Shown here: one piece after another, positions 1 to 5,447 of the stretch | How the letters are laid out: each line of letters begins with the position of its first letter | Position numbering within the stretch: the stretch's first letter is position 1 | Source: an uncultured Oscillospiraceae bacterium | GTDB lineage: Bacteria > Bacillota > Clostridia > Oscillospirales > Oscillospiraceae | DNA: 6,770 nucleotides | Direction: 5' to 3' | Assembly (NCBI GenBank): GCA_934655935.1 | Contig: CAKUHJ010000102.1 | Coordinates: 1 to 6,770, forward strand | Made by a program: the position numbers and the translations under genes | The notes under the pieces: model-generated | Seen by the model: the letters and a program-made list of their open reading frames with translations, nothing else | Told to the model about the DNA's origin: nothing | Databases searched by the model: none

Positions 1-29
1 GGGCTTTTTGCCCCCTTCACACTTCCCCC

Positions 30-50
30 GCTGCTCAGTCGCAGAGCAGC
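30..50. repeat. Perfect 7-bp inverted repeat (hairpin)
   Basis: GCTGCTC (30-36) and GAGCAGC (44-50) are perfect reverse complements around a 7-base loop. No T-tract follows closely on either strand, so a simple intrinsic terminator is not supported. It may be an RNA hairpin, part of a dispersed repeat, or chance. Confidence 0.45.
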
Positions 51-58
51 AAATCAAA

Positions 59-81
59 GTTTTTCGACAGTCTCGTTTTTC
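59..81. repeat. Short direct repeat GTTTTTC, 16-base period
   Basis: GTTTTTC occurs at 59-65 and again at 75-81, separated by GACAGTCTC. No gene is nearby. Two copies of a T-rich heptamer may be chance. Confidence 0.3.
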
Positions 82-86
82 AAAAT

Positions 87-106
87 AGGAATCCTGTGCC
101 ATTCCT
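87..106. repeat. Perfect 6-bp inverted repeat
   Basis: AGGAAT (87-92) and ATTCCT (101-106) are reverse complements with an 8-base loop. No adjoining T-tract or promoter suggests a role. Confidence 0.35.
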
Positions 107-114
107 GTCCGGTT

Positions 115-127
115 GCCCCGCAGGGGC
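115..127. repeat. GC-rich 5-bp hairpin
   Basis: GCCCC (115-119), GCA loop, GGGGC (123-127). This is a stable small hairpin on either strand. No T-tract follows in either direction, so it is not a classical terminator. Confidence 0.4.
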
Positions 128-130
128 GAG

Positions 131-145
131 GAAATGACACATTTC
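131..145. repeat. Operator-like palindrome GAAATG-N3-CATTTC
   Basis: GAAATG (131-136) and CATTTC (140-145) are perfect reverse complements around ACA. The AT-rich 6+3+6 form resembles a protein-binding dyad more than a terminator, but no promoter or gene is adjacent inside the window. Confidence 0.35.
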
Positions 146-170
146 TTATTTCGCGATGCTTTTACATAAC

Positions 171-204
171 AAAAAACCAGCATGGCCACATTTGGGTCAT
201 GCCA
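171..204 (-). terminator. Probable intrinsic terminator of the GntR-family gene
   Basis: Read on the minus strand, 204-171 gives TGGCATG, a 13-base loop, CATGCTG and then six T residues within GGTTTTTT. The stem has about seven pairs, two of them G-U. It lies about 50 bases after the gntR stop codon, in the right direction. The stem is modest, so termination may be partial. Confidence 0.5.
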
Positions 205-256
205 TTTCCTGCTTTGGGACTCCTGCTATGTGCGCTCTGGCCGTCGTTTGTCTTTC

Positions 257-958
257 TCAGGCGAGCTCCGTATCCTTCATCTTCATCAAGCCCAGCATGA
301 TGTGCAGGCGCATCGCCGATTCGGCGCCCTCGGCATTGCGCTGCATGAGGCACTTGATAAGCAGGTTTCGTACATCCAAGGACATCTCAAAGACCTCTCC
401 GACTTTGCGCACGCTGTGACTTTCGGCGCGGATGCCGCCCCATACTCCGCGGTTGATGATAGGCACGACACGCATCATAAAATCGTTGTGCGTCGCACTG
501 GCGATGGCATTGTGGAAGAGCTGCTCCTCCTGTGTGTAATCCTCACCATTGCGCATCTTTTCACCCGCAGCACGGCCATAGGATGCGATGGTCTCCAGCT
601 CCTCGTCGGTTGCGCGCATGGCTGCAAGCGCTGTCATCCGCGGCTCGATAATCAAGCGAAGCTCTGCAATGTCCTTGTTCTTTGGCAGAATGTGCTCCAG
701 CTCGCCGTAGCCATAGTCGTTGTTCAGGTCAGCGTTATTGGCCACAAAGGTCCCCTTGCCGCGATGGATCTCCAGGATGTTATGCGCAACCAGGGAACGG
801 ATGGCCTCCCGCAGCGTGGTGCGGCTGACGCCGAATTCCTCGCTCAGCTCATTCTCATTGGGCAGCTTGTCGCCGATCTGAAAGCGCCTTTCGATCGTAA
901 TCATCTCAATAAGTTCATTGGCGACCTTTTCTGAGAGCATTTGCTTGCCGTTTGCCAT
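257..958 (-). CDS. GntR-family transcriptional regulator, FadR subfamily (FCD domain)
   Basis: This 233-residue cytoplasmic DNA-binding regulator has the usual length for the FadR/FCD group. Residues 8-73 form the GntR winged helix: LPNENELSEEFGVSRTTLRE (32-51) covers the helix-turn-helix and HRGKGTFV (65-72) is the wing. Residues 96-225 match the all-helical FCD effector domain, with ELRLIIEP (99-106) and EQLFHNAI (145-152). FCD proteins often bind a metal and an organic acid or sugar acid through Asp/Glu and three His. Here E145, H149 and H219 fit, but the expected middle His appears to be V196 (SLDVRN). The ATG at 958 is chosen because AAAGGGG lies about six bases upstream. The gene has its own promoter and a terminator, so it is probably monocistronic, although read-through from the MarR-like promoter upstream is possible. 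The ligand cannot be told from sequence. A link to the sugar transporter is inferred only from proximity. Confidence 0.93.
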   Translation of the reverse strand: MANGKQMLSEKVANELIEMITIERRFQIGDKLPNENELSEEFGVSRTTLREAIRSLVAHNILEIHRGKGTFVANNADLNNDYGYGELEHILPKNKDIAELRLIIEPRMTALAAMRATDEELETIASYGRAAGEKMRNGEDYTQEEQLFHNAIASATHNDFMMRVVPIINRGVWGGIRAESHSVRKVGEVFEMSLDVRNLLIKCLMQRNAEGAESAMRLHIMLGLMKMKDTELA

Positions 959-1014
959 ACAGTCCCCTTTCTCCGTTGCCTGCTAATTGTTCTTTTTTGG
1001 TATTTTCTATGAAT

Positions 1015-1043
1015 ATCATATCATCTTCCTGTTTTTTTTACAA
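1015..1043 (-). promoter_or_regulatory. Sigma-A-like promoter of the GntR-family gene
   Basis: On the minus strand, TTGTAA (1043-1038), a 17-base spacer and TATGAT (1020-1015) fit a housekeeping promoter (4/6 and 5/6 matches). The -10 lies about 57 bases before the ATG at 958. The -10 lies inside a perfect dyad TATGA-N3-TCATA (1020-1008), which could be an autoregulatory operator, though AT-rich dyads at -10 elements are common by chance. Confidence 0.55.
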
Positions 1044-1114
1044 GACATCAGACAACATTTTTTAAGCAGCACCACACAATTCGGCAAGAAGCTTTGCAGA
1101 GGCTATTCGTCATA

Positions 1115-1222
1115 TCAAGGTTCGGACATGCCGTACTGCTTTACCGCGCTGCGGTAAACCTCGTCCACTCTTTTCATCGCCTCGCTGAAGGGCAGCAGCG
1201 CCTGCCGCGAGATTCTGTCCAT
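1115..1222 (-). pseudogene. Truncated MarR-family regulator (N-terminal remnant, 35 codons)
   Basis: The frame starts at ATG 1222, behind a good ribosome binding site (CAGGGAGGG, about nine bases upstream), and ends at TGA 1117-1115. It begins MDRISRQALLPFSEAMK and ends VYRSAVKQYGMSEP. From memory of the family, this looks like the first helix of clostridial MarR proteins, where a 'Y/FGLSE' segment is followed by 'AFWILYALRE' and then the winged helix. Nothing resembling that continuation is found in any minus-strand frame down to gntR, so about three quarters of the expected 140-150 residues are missing. A strong promoter with two operator-like dyads precedes it, which fits an originally self-repressed regulator. 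It may instead be a real small protein or a leader peptide. The MarR call rests on a short match and is moderate. Confidence 0.5.
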
Positions 1223-1245
1223 CTCCGCATTCCCTCCCTGCGCAA

Positions 1246-1302
1246 ATATCCGAAATCGGATCAAAAGGCCAAGTCCGGCCATTATAGTCCGATTTCGGAT
1301 AT
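1246..1302. repeat. Perfect 15-bp inverted repeat built of two operator-like dyads
   Basis: ATATCCGAAATCGGA (1246-1260) is the exact reverse complement of 1288-1302, with 27 bases between. Each arm is itself a dyad: TCCGA-AA-TCGGA centred near 1254.5 and TCCGA-TT-TCGGA centred near 1293.5, so the centres are 39 bases apart. The right-hand dyad fills the spacer of the promoter at 1309-1281, and the left-hand one lies just past the predicted transcription start. This suggests two binding sites for a dimeric repressor, probably a MarR-type protein. A transcript reading through from the AraC gene could also fold it into a long hairpin. A smaller GGCC-N6-GGCC dyad sits in the middle (1267-1280). 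Confidence 0.75.
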
Positions 1303-1309
1303 CTGTCAG
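1281..1309 (-). promoter_or_regulatory. Near-consensus sigma-A promoter upstream of the MarR-like fragment
   Basis: On the minus strand, CTGACA (1309-1304), a 17-base spacer (1303-1287) and a perfect TATAAT (1286-1281) match the housekeeping consensus at 11 of 12 positions. A run of seven A residues (1318-1312) lies just upstream of the -35, like an UP element. The spacer contains the TCCGA-AA-TCGGA dyad, so a bound protein would block RNA polymerase directly. The start site is predicted near 1274, giving a leader of about 50 bases to ATG 1222. Confidence 0.75.
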
Positions 1310-1324
1310 GATTTTTTTGCCCGC

Positions 1325-1379
1325 TTCCGCTCCCCTGCCTTCCCGGCAGCGGAACGTTCTCCGGGCGGCTCAGAGCCGC
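1325..1379 (-). terminator. Hairpins at the end of the AraC gene, weak terminator candidate
   Basis: GCGGCT and AGCCGC (1365-1379) form a perfect 6-bp stem with a 3-base loop straddling the AraC stop codon. Next, TTCCG/CGGAA (1325-1329, 1350-1354) and CTGCC/GGCAG (1335-1339, 1345-1349) form a second hairpin with a 5-base bulge. No T-tract follows on the minus strand, so this may stabilise the 3' end or be only partly terminating. Confidence 0.3.
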
Positions 1380-3610
1380 TCCCTTGTTCCCCGTCCGTCT
1401 GCGCGAAAGGCCGGAACCGCGGTAAAGTCGCCGGGATTCCGGTTGGTGTATTTTGTGAAATTCCGGCGGAAGGTGGACAGGCTGGAAAAGCCCACCGCAC
1501 GGTAGACCTCCTCCATGCTCATCTGCGTCTGGGTCAGCAGAAGCACGCTGCGGCGGATTCTTCGTTCATTTACATAATCTGTGTAGTTCGTATGCTTCCG
1601 CGTCTTGAAGAGCATGGAAACATAGGTGCTCGACTTCTGAAAATGGTCGGCAAGCGCGCCGAGAGACAGGTTCGGGTCGCAGAGCGCCTGCTCCACATAT
1701 TCGAAAATCTGCTCGTCCATGCCGGTTTTGGTCTCGTCCTGGCAGCGGCGGATTCTTGCGCAGATCCGCTCCATCTGCCGAAGCGCCAGCTGCTCCACCT
1801 GAGAAAACGTCGCAGGCTTGCAGTGCTCCGGCGATTCATCCGGCGGCAGCGACAGGCCCAGGCTCTGAACGCTGCGCTTCATGGTGGAATAAAGGTCTGC
1901 ATAGAGCCAGATGCAGGCAAAGGGATTGTGGCTGAACTGCGCCTGATTGGTCTCGATGATTTTGCGCAGGACCGTCGCGGCCTGCTCCGCGTCGCCGCTG
2001 GTCAGCGCGCCGGAAAACAGCAGCTCCTCCGAGAACGGATAAAAATAATCCATGCTCAGCTGGCTTGCAGCCTCTTCGTAGCTCACAATCCGTCCCTTTC
2101 GGTTGAGCATCGCGTAATTGAGCGCGAGCGACGCCTGCTCTGCCGCGCGGTAAAGCTCGCGGCTGCTTCGCACCGGGTTCGCCGCAGCAAACACCATCTG
2201 CGACGCCCGATCCGGAAAATGCGCCGCGCAGGCCTCATAAAGCCGCTCCACGCAGGCGCTCAGGCCCAGCTGCTGCGAATAGTTCACCACAACGGTAAAG
2301 CGGTTCCGGCCGTCGGCGCGCAGATAGGCGCCGAGCCCCGATTGCGCGGCCCACGCGTCCAGGAGCGCCCGCAGGGCAAGCTCCTCGATTTCCGGCGCGG
2401 TCTGCCCCTCCGAAAACGGAAGGTGCGCCGCAATCACGTTATAAAGCGGGAATCTGAACGCAAGCCCGCTGTAGGCCAGCTGCTCGTCCGACGGACGGCT
2501 GAGCATCGCGTCGCCGGAGAGGAGCTGATTGAGAATTCTCTGCTGTGCGAGCGGCTTCAGGCTTTCCAGCGCCGTCTCTGTATCGGTCTTTTCGCGCAGC
2601 ACCGTATCGATGCTCCGGCTGAGCGAAATCAGCTCGTTTTCGCCGGCGGGCAGGTCCTGATTTTCCGGCAGGTCCCGGACCAGCCGCTCGGCGACCGAGC
2701 GCACCGGCCTGTAGTTCCTTCTGGACAGGGCAAAGGAAAACGCCGCGCACGCCGCAAGGTCCAGCACCACCGCAAGCGCAGCCAGCGGAAGCACCCTTCT
2801 GGCCGTCTGCCTGGAAACCGCGCGCGGAATATCCGCCTGAAAACGGAAGCAGCCGGAGTCTGAAACGGCGGTAACCGTGTCGCAGGCCGTCTTTCCGGGG
2901 TCGCCCAGCTGCCAGACGGGCGTTCCCTCCGCATTGAGAATGCGGAAGGCCGCCGCCTGATCGTTGGCCGCGGCAGAAAGCATCCGCCCGACAACCTGCG
3001 TGTTGAACAGAATGTTCATTTCCGCCTTGTCCCGCCCGCCTGGAACGTCGGAAAGGCGAAGGCGGTAATAAAGATACTCCGTATCCTCAAATAGAATGGT
3101 GCAGAATCCCTCCTGCGCGCCGTTCAGAAGAAAAAAGCGATATTCCAGGCTCTGCGGCATGAGCTTCTGATAGTGCGACAGATGCTCAAGAACGCCGGCC
3201 GCCGAGTAAATGGCGTCCGACTCGTCATAATACTGCACCGTCACGGTGCTGACCGCGCGGTTCCGCGCCGCAAGGATGTTCAGCCCGCTTGAGATGCTGC
3301 GCCGGTCCTTGTAGGCAATGGGCTGGCCGTTGATGACGTGGTTGATATAAACGTCGTGAAGCCAGGTTCCACTCTGCACATCGTTCTGGCAGTTCACCGC
3401 CTGCTGCTCCAGCTCCTCGAAGACGGCGCTCACCAGGTAGAGCATATTCTCCGTCCGCGCCCGATCGCTCCTGCGCGCGGCGCTTGTTACGATGGGGATA
3501 AAGATCAGCGCCAGGATCGCCACACAGCAGATTCCCAGGCTCAGGTTGGCCAGCAGAAGCTGGTAGAAATAGCTCAGGCGCTTCGCCGAGTCTGATATTT
3601 TTTCCCGCAT
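1370..3610 (-). CDS. Membrane-bound AraC-family transcriptional regulator (YtdP/YesS-like)
   Basis: This 746-residue one-component regulator probably senses an extracytoplasmic signal and activates or represses transport genes. Residues 17-42 form a hydrophobic membrane segment, and 43-272 an extracytoplasmic region resembling the Cache-like sensors of this family. Residues 273-295 form a second membrane segment, followed by RRNYRPV (297-303), typical of the HAMP-like linker in YtdP/YesS proteins. The middle cytoplasmic part starts with LKPLAQQRILNQLLSGD (351-367), a family-typical helix. The C-terminal 116 residues (631-746) are the AraC domain: LSLGALADHFQKSSTYVSMLF is the first helix-turn-helix, and VGFSSLSTFRRNFTKYTNRNP the second with the AraC signature. 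ATG 3610 is preferred over the upstream ATG at 3649, because GAGGGGAG lies eight bases before it and 3649 would fall upstream of the predicted -10. The gene follows the binding-protein gene in the same direction but has its own promoter. No histidine kinase or receiver domain is seen. The signal and target genes are inferred from context only. Confidence 0.93.
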   Translation of the reverse strand: MREKISDSAKRLSYFYQLLLANLSLGICCVAILALIFIPIVTSAARRSDRARTENMLYLVSAVFEELEQQAVNCQNDVQSGTWLHDVYINHVINGQPIAYKDRRSISSGLNILAARNRAVSTVTVQYYDESDAIYSAAGVLEHLSHYQKLMPQSLEYRFFLLNGAQEGFCTILFEDTEYLYYRLRLSDVPGGRDKAEMNILFNTQVVGRMLSAAANDQAAAFRILNAEGTPVWQLGDPGKTACDTVTAVSDSGCFRFQADIPRAVSRQTARRVLPLAALAVVLDLAACAAFSFALSRRNYRPVRSVAERLVRDLPENQDLPAGENELISLSRSIDTVLREKTDTETALESLKPLAQQRILNQLLSGDAMLSRPSDEQLAYSGLAFRFPLYNVIAAHLPFSEGQTAPEIEELALRALLDAWAAQSGLGAYLRADGRNRFTVVVNYSQQLGLSACVERLYEACAAHFPDRASQMVFAAANPVRSSRELYRAAEQASLALNYAMLNRKGRIVSYEEAASQLSMDYFYPFSEELLFSGALTSGDAEQAATVLRKIIETNQAQFSHNPFACIWLYADLYSTMKRSVQSLGLSLPPDESPEHCKPATFSQVEQLALRQMERICARIRRCQDETKTGMDEQIFEYVEQALCDPNLSLGALADHFQKSSTYVSMLFKTRKHTNYTDYVNERRIRRSVLLLTQTQMSMEEVYRAVGFSSLSTFRRNFTKYTNRNPGDFTAVPAFRADGRGTRERL

Positions 3611-3634
3611 GCTTCTCTCTCCCCTCTGTGCGCC

Positions 3635-3663
3635 ATTATAGCAGGCCAATGGCAGCTTTACAA
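3635..3663 (-). promoter_or_regulatory. Extended -10 promoter of the AraC-family gene
   Basis: On the minus strand, TTGTAA (3663-3658), a 17-base spacer ending in TGC and TATAAT (3640-3635) form a strong housekeeping promoter with an extended -10 (TGn). The -10 lies about 25 bases before ATG 3610, so the leader would be only about 20 bases. The -35 falls in one arm of the dyad at 3660-3680. Confidence 0.7.
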
Positions 3664-3680
3664 GCTTACCGCAGGCTTGT
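3660..3680. repeat. Dyad overlapping the -35 of the AraC promoter
   Basis: ACAAGC (3660-3665) and GCTTGT (3675-3680) are perfect reverse complements around a 9-base loop, and one further A-T pair extends the stem. The arm at 3660-3665 overlaps the -35 element, so this could be an operator for autoregulation or a second hairpin in the tail of the binding-protein transcript. Confidence 0.4.
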
Positions 3681-3690
3681 ACGTATCAGC

Positions 3691-3714
3691 GGAAGGGGGA
3701 CTTCGCCCCCTTCC
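3691..3714 (-). terminator. Strong GC hairpin after the binding-protein gene
   Basis: GGAAGGGGG (3691-3699) and CCCCCTTCC (3706-3714) form a perfect 9-bp stem around a 6-base loop. AGC/GCT can extend it past a single bulged base. It lies 24 bases beyond the stop at 3739 and before the AraC promoter. No T-run follows on the minus strand, so it may act mainly as a 3'-end stabiliser that keeps binding-protein mRNA abundant, or as a weak terminator. Confidence 0.55.
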
Positions 3715-3738
3715 TGCTTTCAGCACAGCCCGGCGTCC

Positions 3739-5400
3739 TCAGCGCGTACGATCGTAGACCGACTGATAGGCCTCGGTCAGATACGGCAGGCCAAGGGTAT
3801 TCATAGTGCTGACGAAGGTATCCCAGTCCTTTTCCACGCTCGCCTCGCCCATGATGAACTTATCGCGCATTTCGTTGAAGTAGGTGTTGACGTCCGTTTT
3901 ATACATATCAAAGATTTCCTGCTCCGAATCCGCGAAGGCGGCCGGATGCGGCACAGACGGGCTGACCCACTTATAGCTTCTTTCCCGCTCATATTCCTCG
4001 AGGTACCACGGATACTGCGTCTTGGTGTTGAGCAGCTGTTCCTTTGTCTGGATGAATGCAAGCGTAATCTGGTTGCCGCCCTGGATGCCGGTCCAGCTTG
4101 AGCCGTCCTCAGGCATAATCAGCTCGATGCCGCCGTCCTCGGCAAGCTTGTAATGCTCGCCCTCAATTCCGCAGGTACGAACGCGCAGGCACTGCTCGTC
4201 GGCAAACATCGTGTCCAGCCATCTCATGGCAAGCTCCGGGTTGGAGCAGTTGGCCGTCACAGCCGTCGGCGTGGAGGACAGCGTCTCACGCCGGACATAG
4301 TAGCCCTCGTTGCCGTTCCACTCCGAGGCAAGCGGCGCGCCAAGCGTAAAATGCTCGCCGAACGGATCGTCCACGCCTGCCGGGGTCATTGCACCGTAGG
4401 AGGGCGCGAAGCCGGAATAGTAGACAAAAGCAAACACACGGTCCGCCGCAGCCTTTTCCGAGAGCATGCTCGCGCTCATGGTGGTGATTTCCGGGTCCAG
4501 AAGTCCCTCGTTATAAAGCTCATTTACATAAGACAGATAGGCCTTCATGCCCTCGCTCGTATACTCGTCGGACACGACGCCGTTCTCATCGGCGACAAAC
4601 GCATCCCAGCCGCCGTACTGCTCAAGGCCGAAGGCGTTTCCAAGGATCGAAACCAGGTGGTTGGGCGCAGCGCTGGTCAGCGGAATCTCATCGTCGATGC
4701 CGTTGCCGTTGAGATCGCCCGCGGCCTTAGCCTTTCTCAGAAGCTCTGTAAACTCGTCCAGCGTGGTCGGAATCTCCGCGCCGAGCTTCTCCATCCAGGC
4801 GGTGTTGTACATGATCATCATGTGCCCCTCCACGGGCTCAACCGTGCAGCAGAGCGCCCAGATCTCTCCGTTTCCGTCGGAAATCAGGGCTTTGTAATCC
4901 GTACCCTCCACGTCAAAGTGGGCCTGTGTCTTTCTAAAGCAGGTATCCCAGTTCTCTGCCATGTCCAGAAGGATGCCGTTTCTGCCGGCCTCCACCGCGT
5001 TGGCGGCCTTGTAGACATTGATGATATCCGGAAGGTCCTGCCCGGCGGAAAGCCGCGCCTTGATGACCTCCTCATAGCCGGCGTAGGGCACAATTTCCCA
5101 TTCGATGTGCACGTTGGTGTAATCCTCCATCCACTGCCAGAACTCCTGGTCGTTCGAGGGAGGATCGTCCGTGCCGACGGAGTCAAAGGTCAGTACCGTC
5201 AGCGTCGTCTTTTCCTCGCAGAGCCAGGATTCCGGGACGTCGGCCTTCGGCTCCTGCGTTTTTTCCTCGGTCTGGGACTGTTGGGCGTCCGCAGTCCCGG
5301 CCGGCTCCTGTGTTTCGGCAGGCTGTTCGGTCCGGGCGCAGCCTGTAAACGCCGCAAGCAGGATCAGCGCAGCCAGCAGAAGGGTGAGCATCTTTTTCAT
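3739..5400 (-). CDS. ABC transporter sugar-binding lipoprotein (LplA/YtcQ-like)
   Basis: This 553-residue lipoprotein would capture an oligosaccharide or related sugar outside the membrane and hand it to the two permeases. The N-terminus is a lipoprotein signal (MKKMLTLLLAALILLAAFTG, then C21, lipobox F-T-G-C). A Thr/Gln/Glu-rich tether to about residue 56 follows. The mature domain begins with TTLTVLTFDS (65-74) and has the family-typical RLSAGQDLPDII (116-127). DLNGNGIDDE (229-238) resembles the calcium-binding-like 'D-N-G-N-G-D-E' loop common in LplA-type proteins. The length is typical for this large-lobed group. ATG 5400 is chosen for AAGGAG with an 8-base spacer and the intact signal peptide. 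It is the last gene of the permease-permease-binding protein block, 42 bases after the permease. Substrate is not readable from sequence; relatives act on pectin-derived or other complex sugars. Confidence 0.93.
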   Translation of the reverse strand: MKKMLTLLLAALILLAAFTGCARTEQPAETQEPAGTADAQQSQTEEKTQEPKADVPESWLCEEKTTLTVLTFDSVGTDDPPSNDQEFWQWMEDYTNVHIEWEIVPYAGYEEVIKARLSAGQDLPDIINVYKAANAVEAGRNGILLDMAENWDTCFRKTQAHFDVEGTDYKALISDGNGEIWALCCTVEPVEGHMMIMYNTAWMEKLGAEIPTTLDEFTELLRKAKAAGDLNGNGIDDEIPLTSAAPNHLVSILGNAFGLEQYGGWDAFVADENGVVSDEYTSEGMKAYLSYVNELYNEGLLDPEITTMSASMLSEKAAADRVFAFVYYSGFAPSYGAMTPAGVDDPFGEHFTLGAPLASEWNGNEGYYVRRETLSSTPTAVTANCSNPELAMRWLDTMFADEQCLRVRTCGIEGEHYKLAEDGGIELIMPEDGSSWTGIQGGNQITLAFIQTKEQLLNTKTQYPWYLEEYERERSYKWVSPSVPHPAAFADSEQEIFDMYKTDVNTYFNEMRDKFIMGEASVEKDWDTFVSTMNTLGLPYLTEAYQSVYDRTR

Positions 5401-5424
5401 TCTTTTTTCTCCTTACGTTTATTT

Positions 5425-5447
5425 GCTGGGGGCAAGCCCCGGTCAGC
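5425..5447 (-). other. Intercistronic hairpin between permease and binding-protein genes
   Basis: On the minus strand, GCTG and CAGC frame GGGG-CTTG-CCCC, a 4-bp GC stem with a CUUG tetraloop, with a 3-base ACC bulge on one side. The permease stop codon (TGA, 5445-5443) lies at the base, and the hairpin lies about ten bases upstream of the AAGGAG of the binding-protein gene. It could mark mRNA processing or protect the binding-protein segment. It lacks a U-tract and is not a terminator. Confidence 0.4.

Larger units (their letters stand above)
1..170. other. Gene-free intergenic stretch with several small dyads
   Basis: I see no supportable coding frame, tRNA or recognised riboswitch here on either strand. 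The stretch lies beyond the probable gntR terminator. It is lower in GC than the transporter genes and contains four perfect short inverted repeats (30-50, 87-106, 115-127, 131-145) and one direct repeat (59-65 and 75-81), listed separately. The first 13 bases (GGGC, five T, GCCC) could be the edge of a hairpin or terminator belonging to a gene outside the window. I saw no convincing promoter on either strand. Confidence 0.5.

Noticed and set aside
182..934. Plus-strand open frame of 250 codons antisense to gntR
   Set aside because: The minus-strand GntR/FCD protein is unambiguous over the same bases.
1008..1114. Possible continuation of the MarR frame after a frameshift
   Set aside because: All three minus-strand frames after 1115 hit stops quickly and none shows the expected winged-helix residues.
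1115..1309. Inverted repeats considered as ends of an insertion sequence or as a CRISPR unit
   Set aside because: There is no transposase, no target duplication and no regular repeat-spacer pattern. The dyads coincide with promoter geometry.
1246..1318. Large inverted repeat followed by seven T on the plus strand, read as a plus-strand terminator
   Set aside because: No plus-strand gene precedes it, the loop is 27 bases and the T-run is nine bases from the stem. The minus-strand promoter reading explains both the dyads and the A-tract better.
1094..2863. Plus-strand open frame of 589 codons antisense to the AraC gene
   Set aside because: Composition is biased and no family is recognisable. 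The AraC gene on the other strand explains the stretch.
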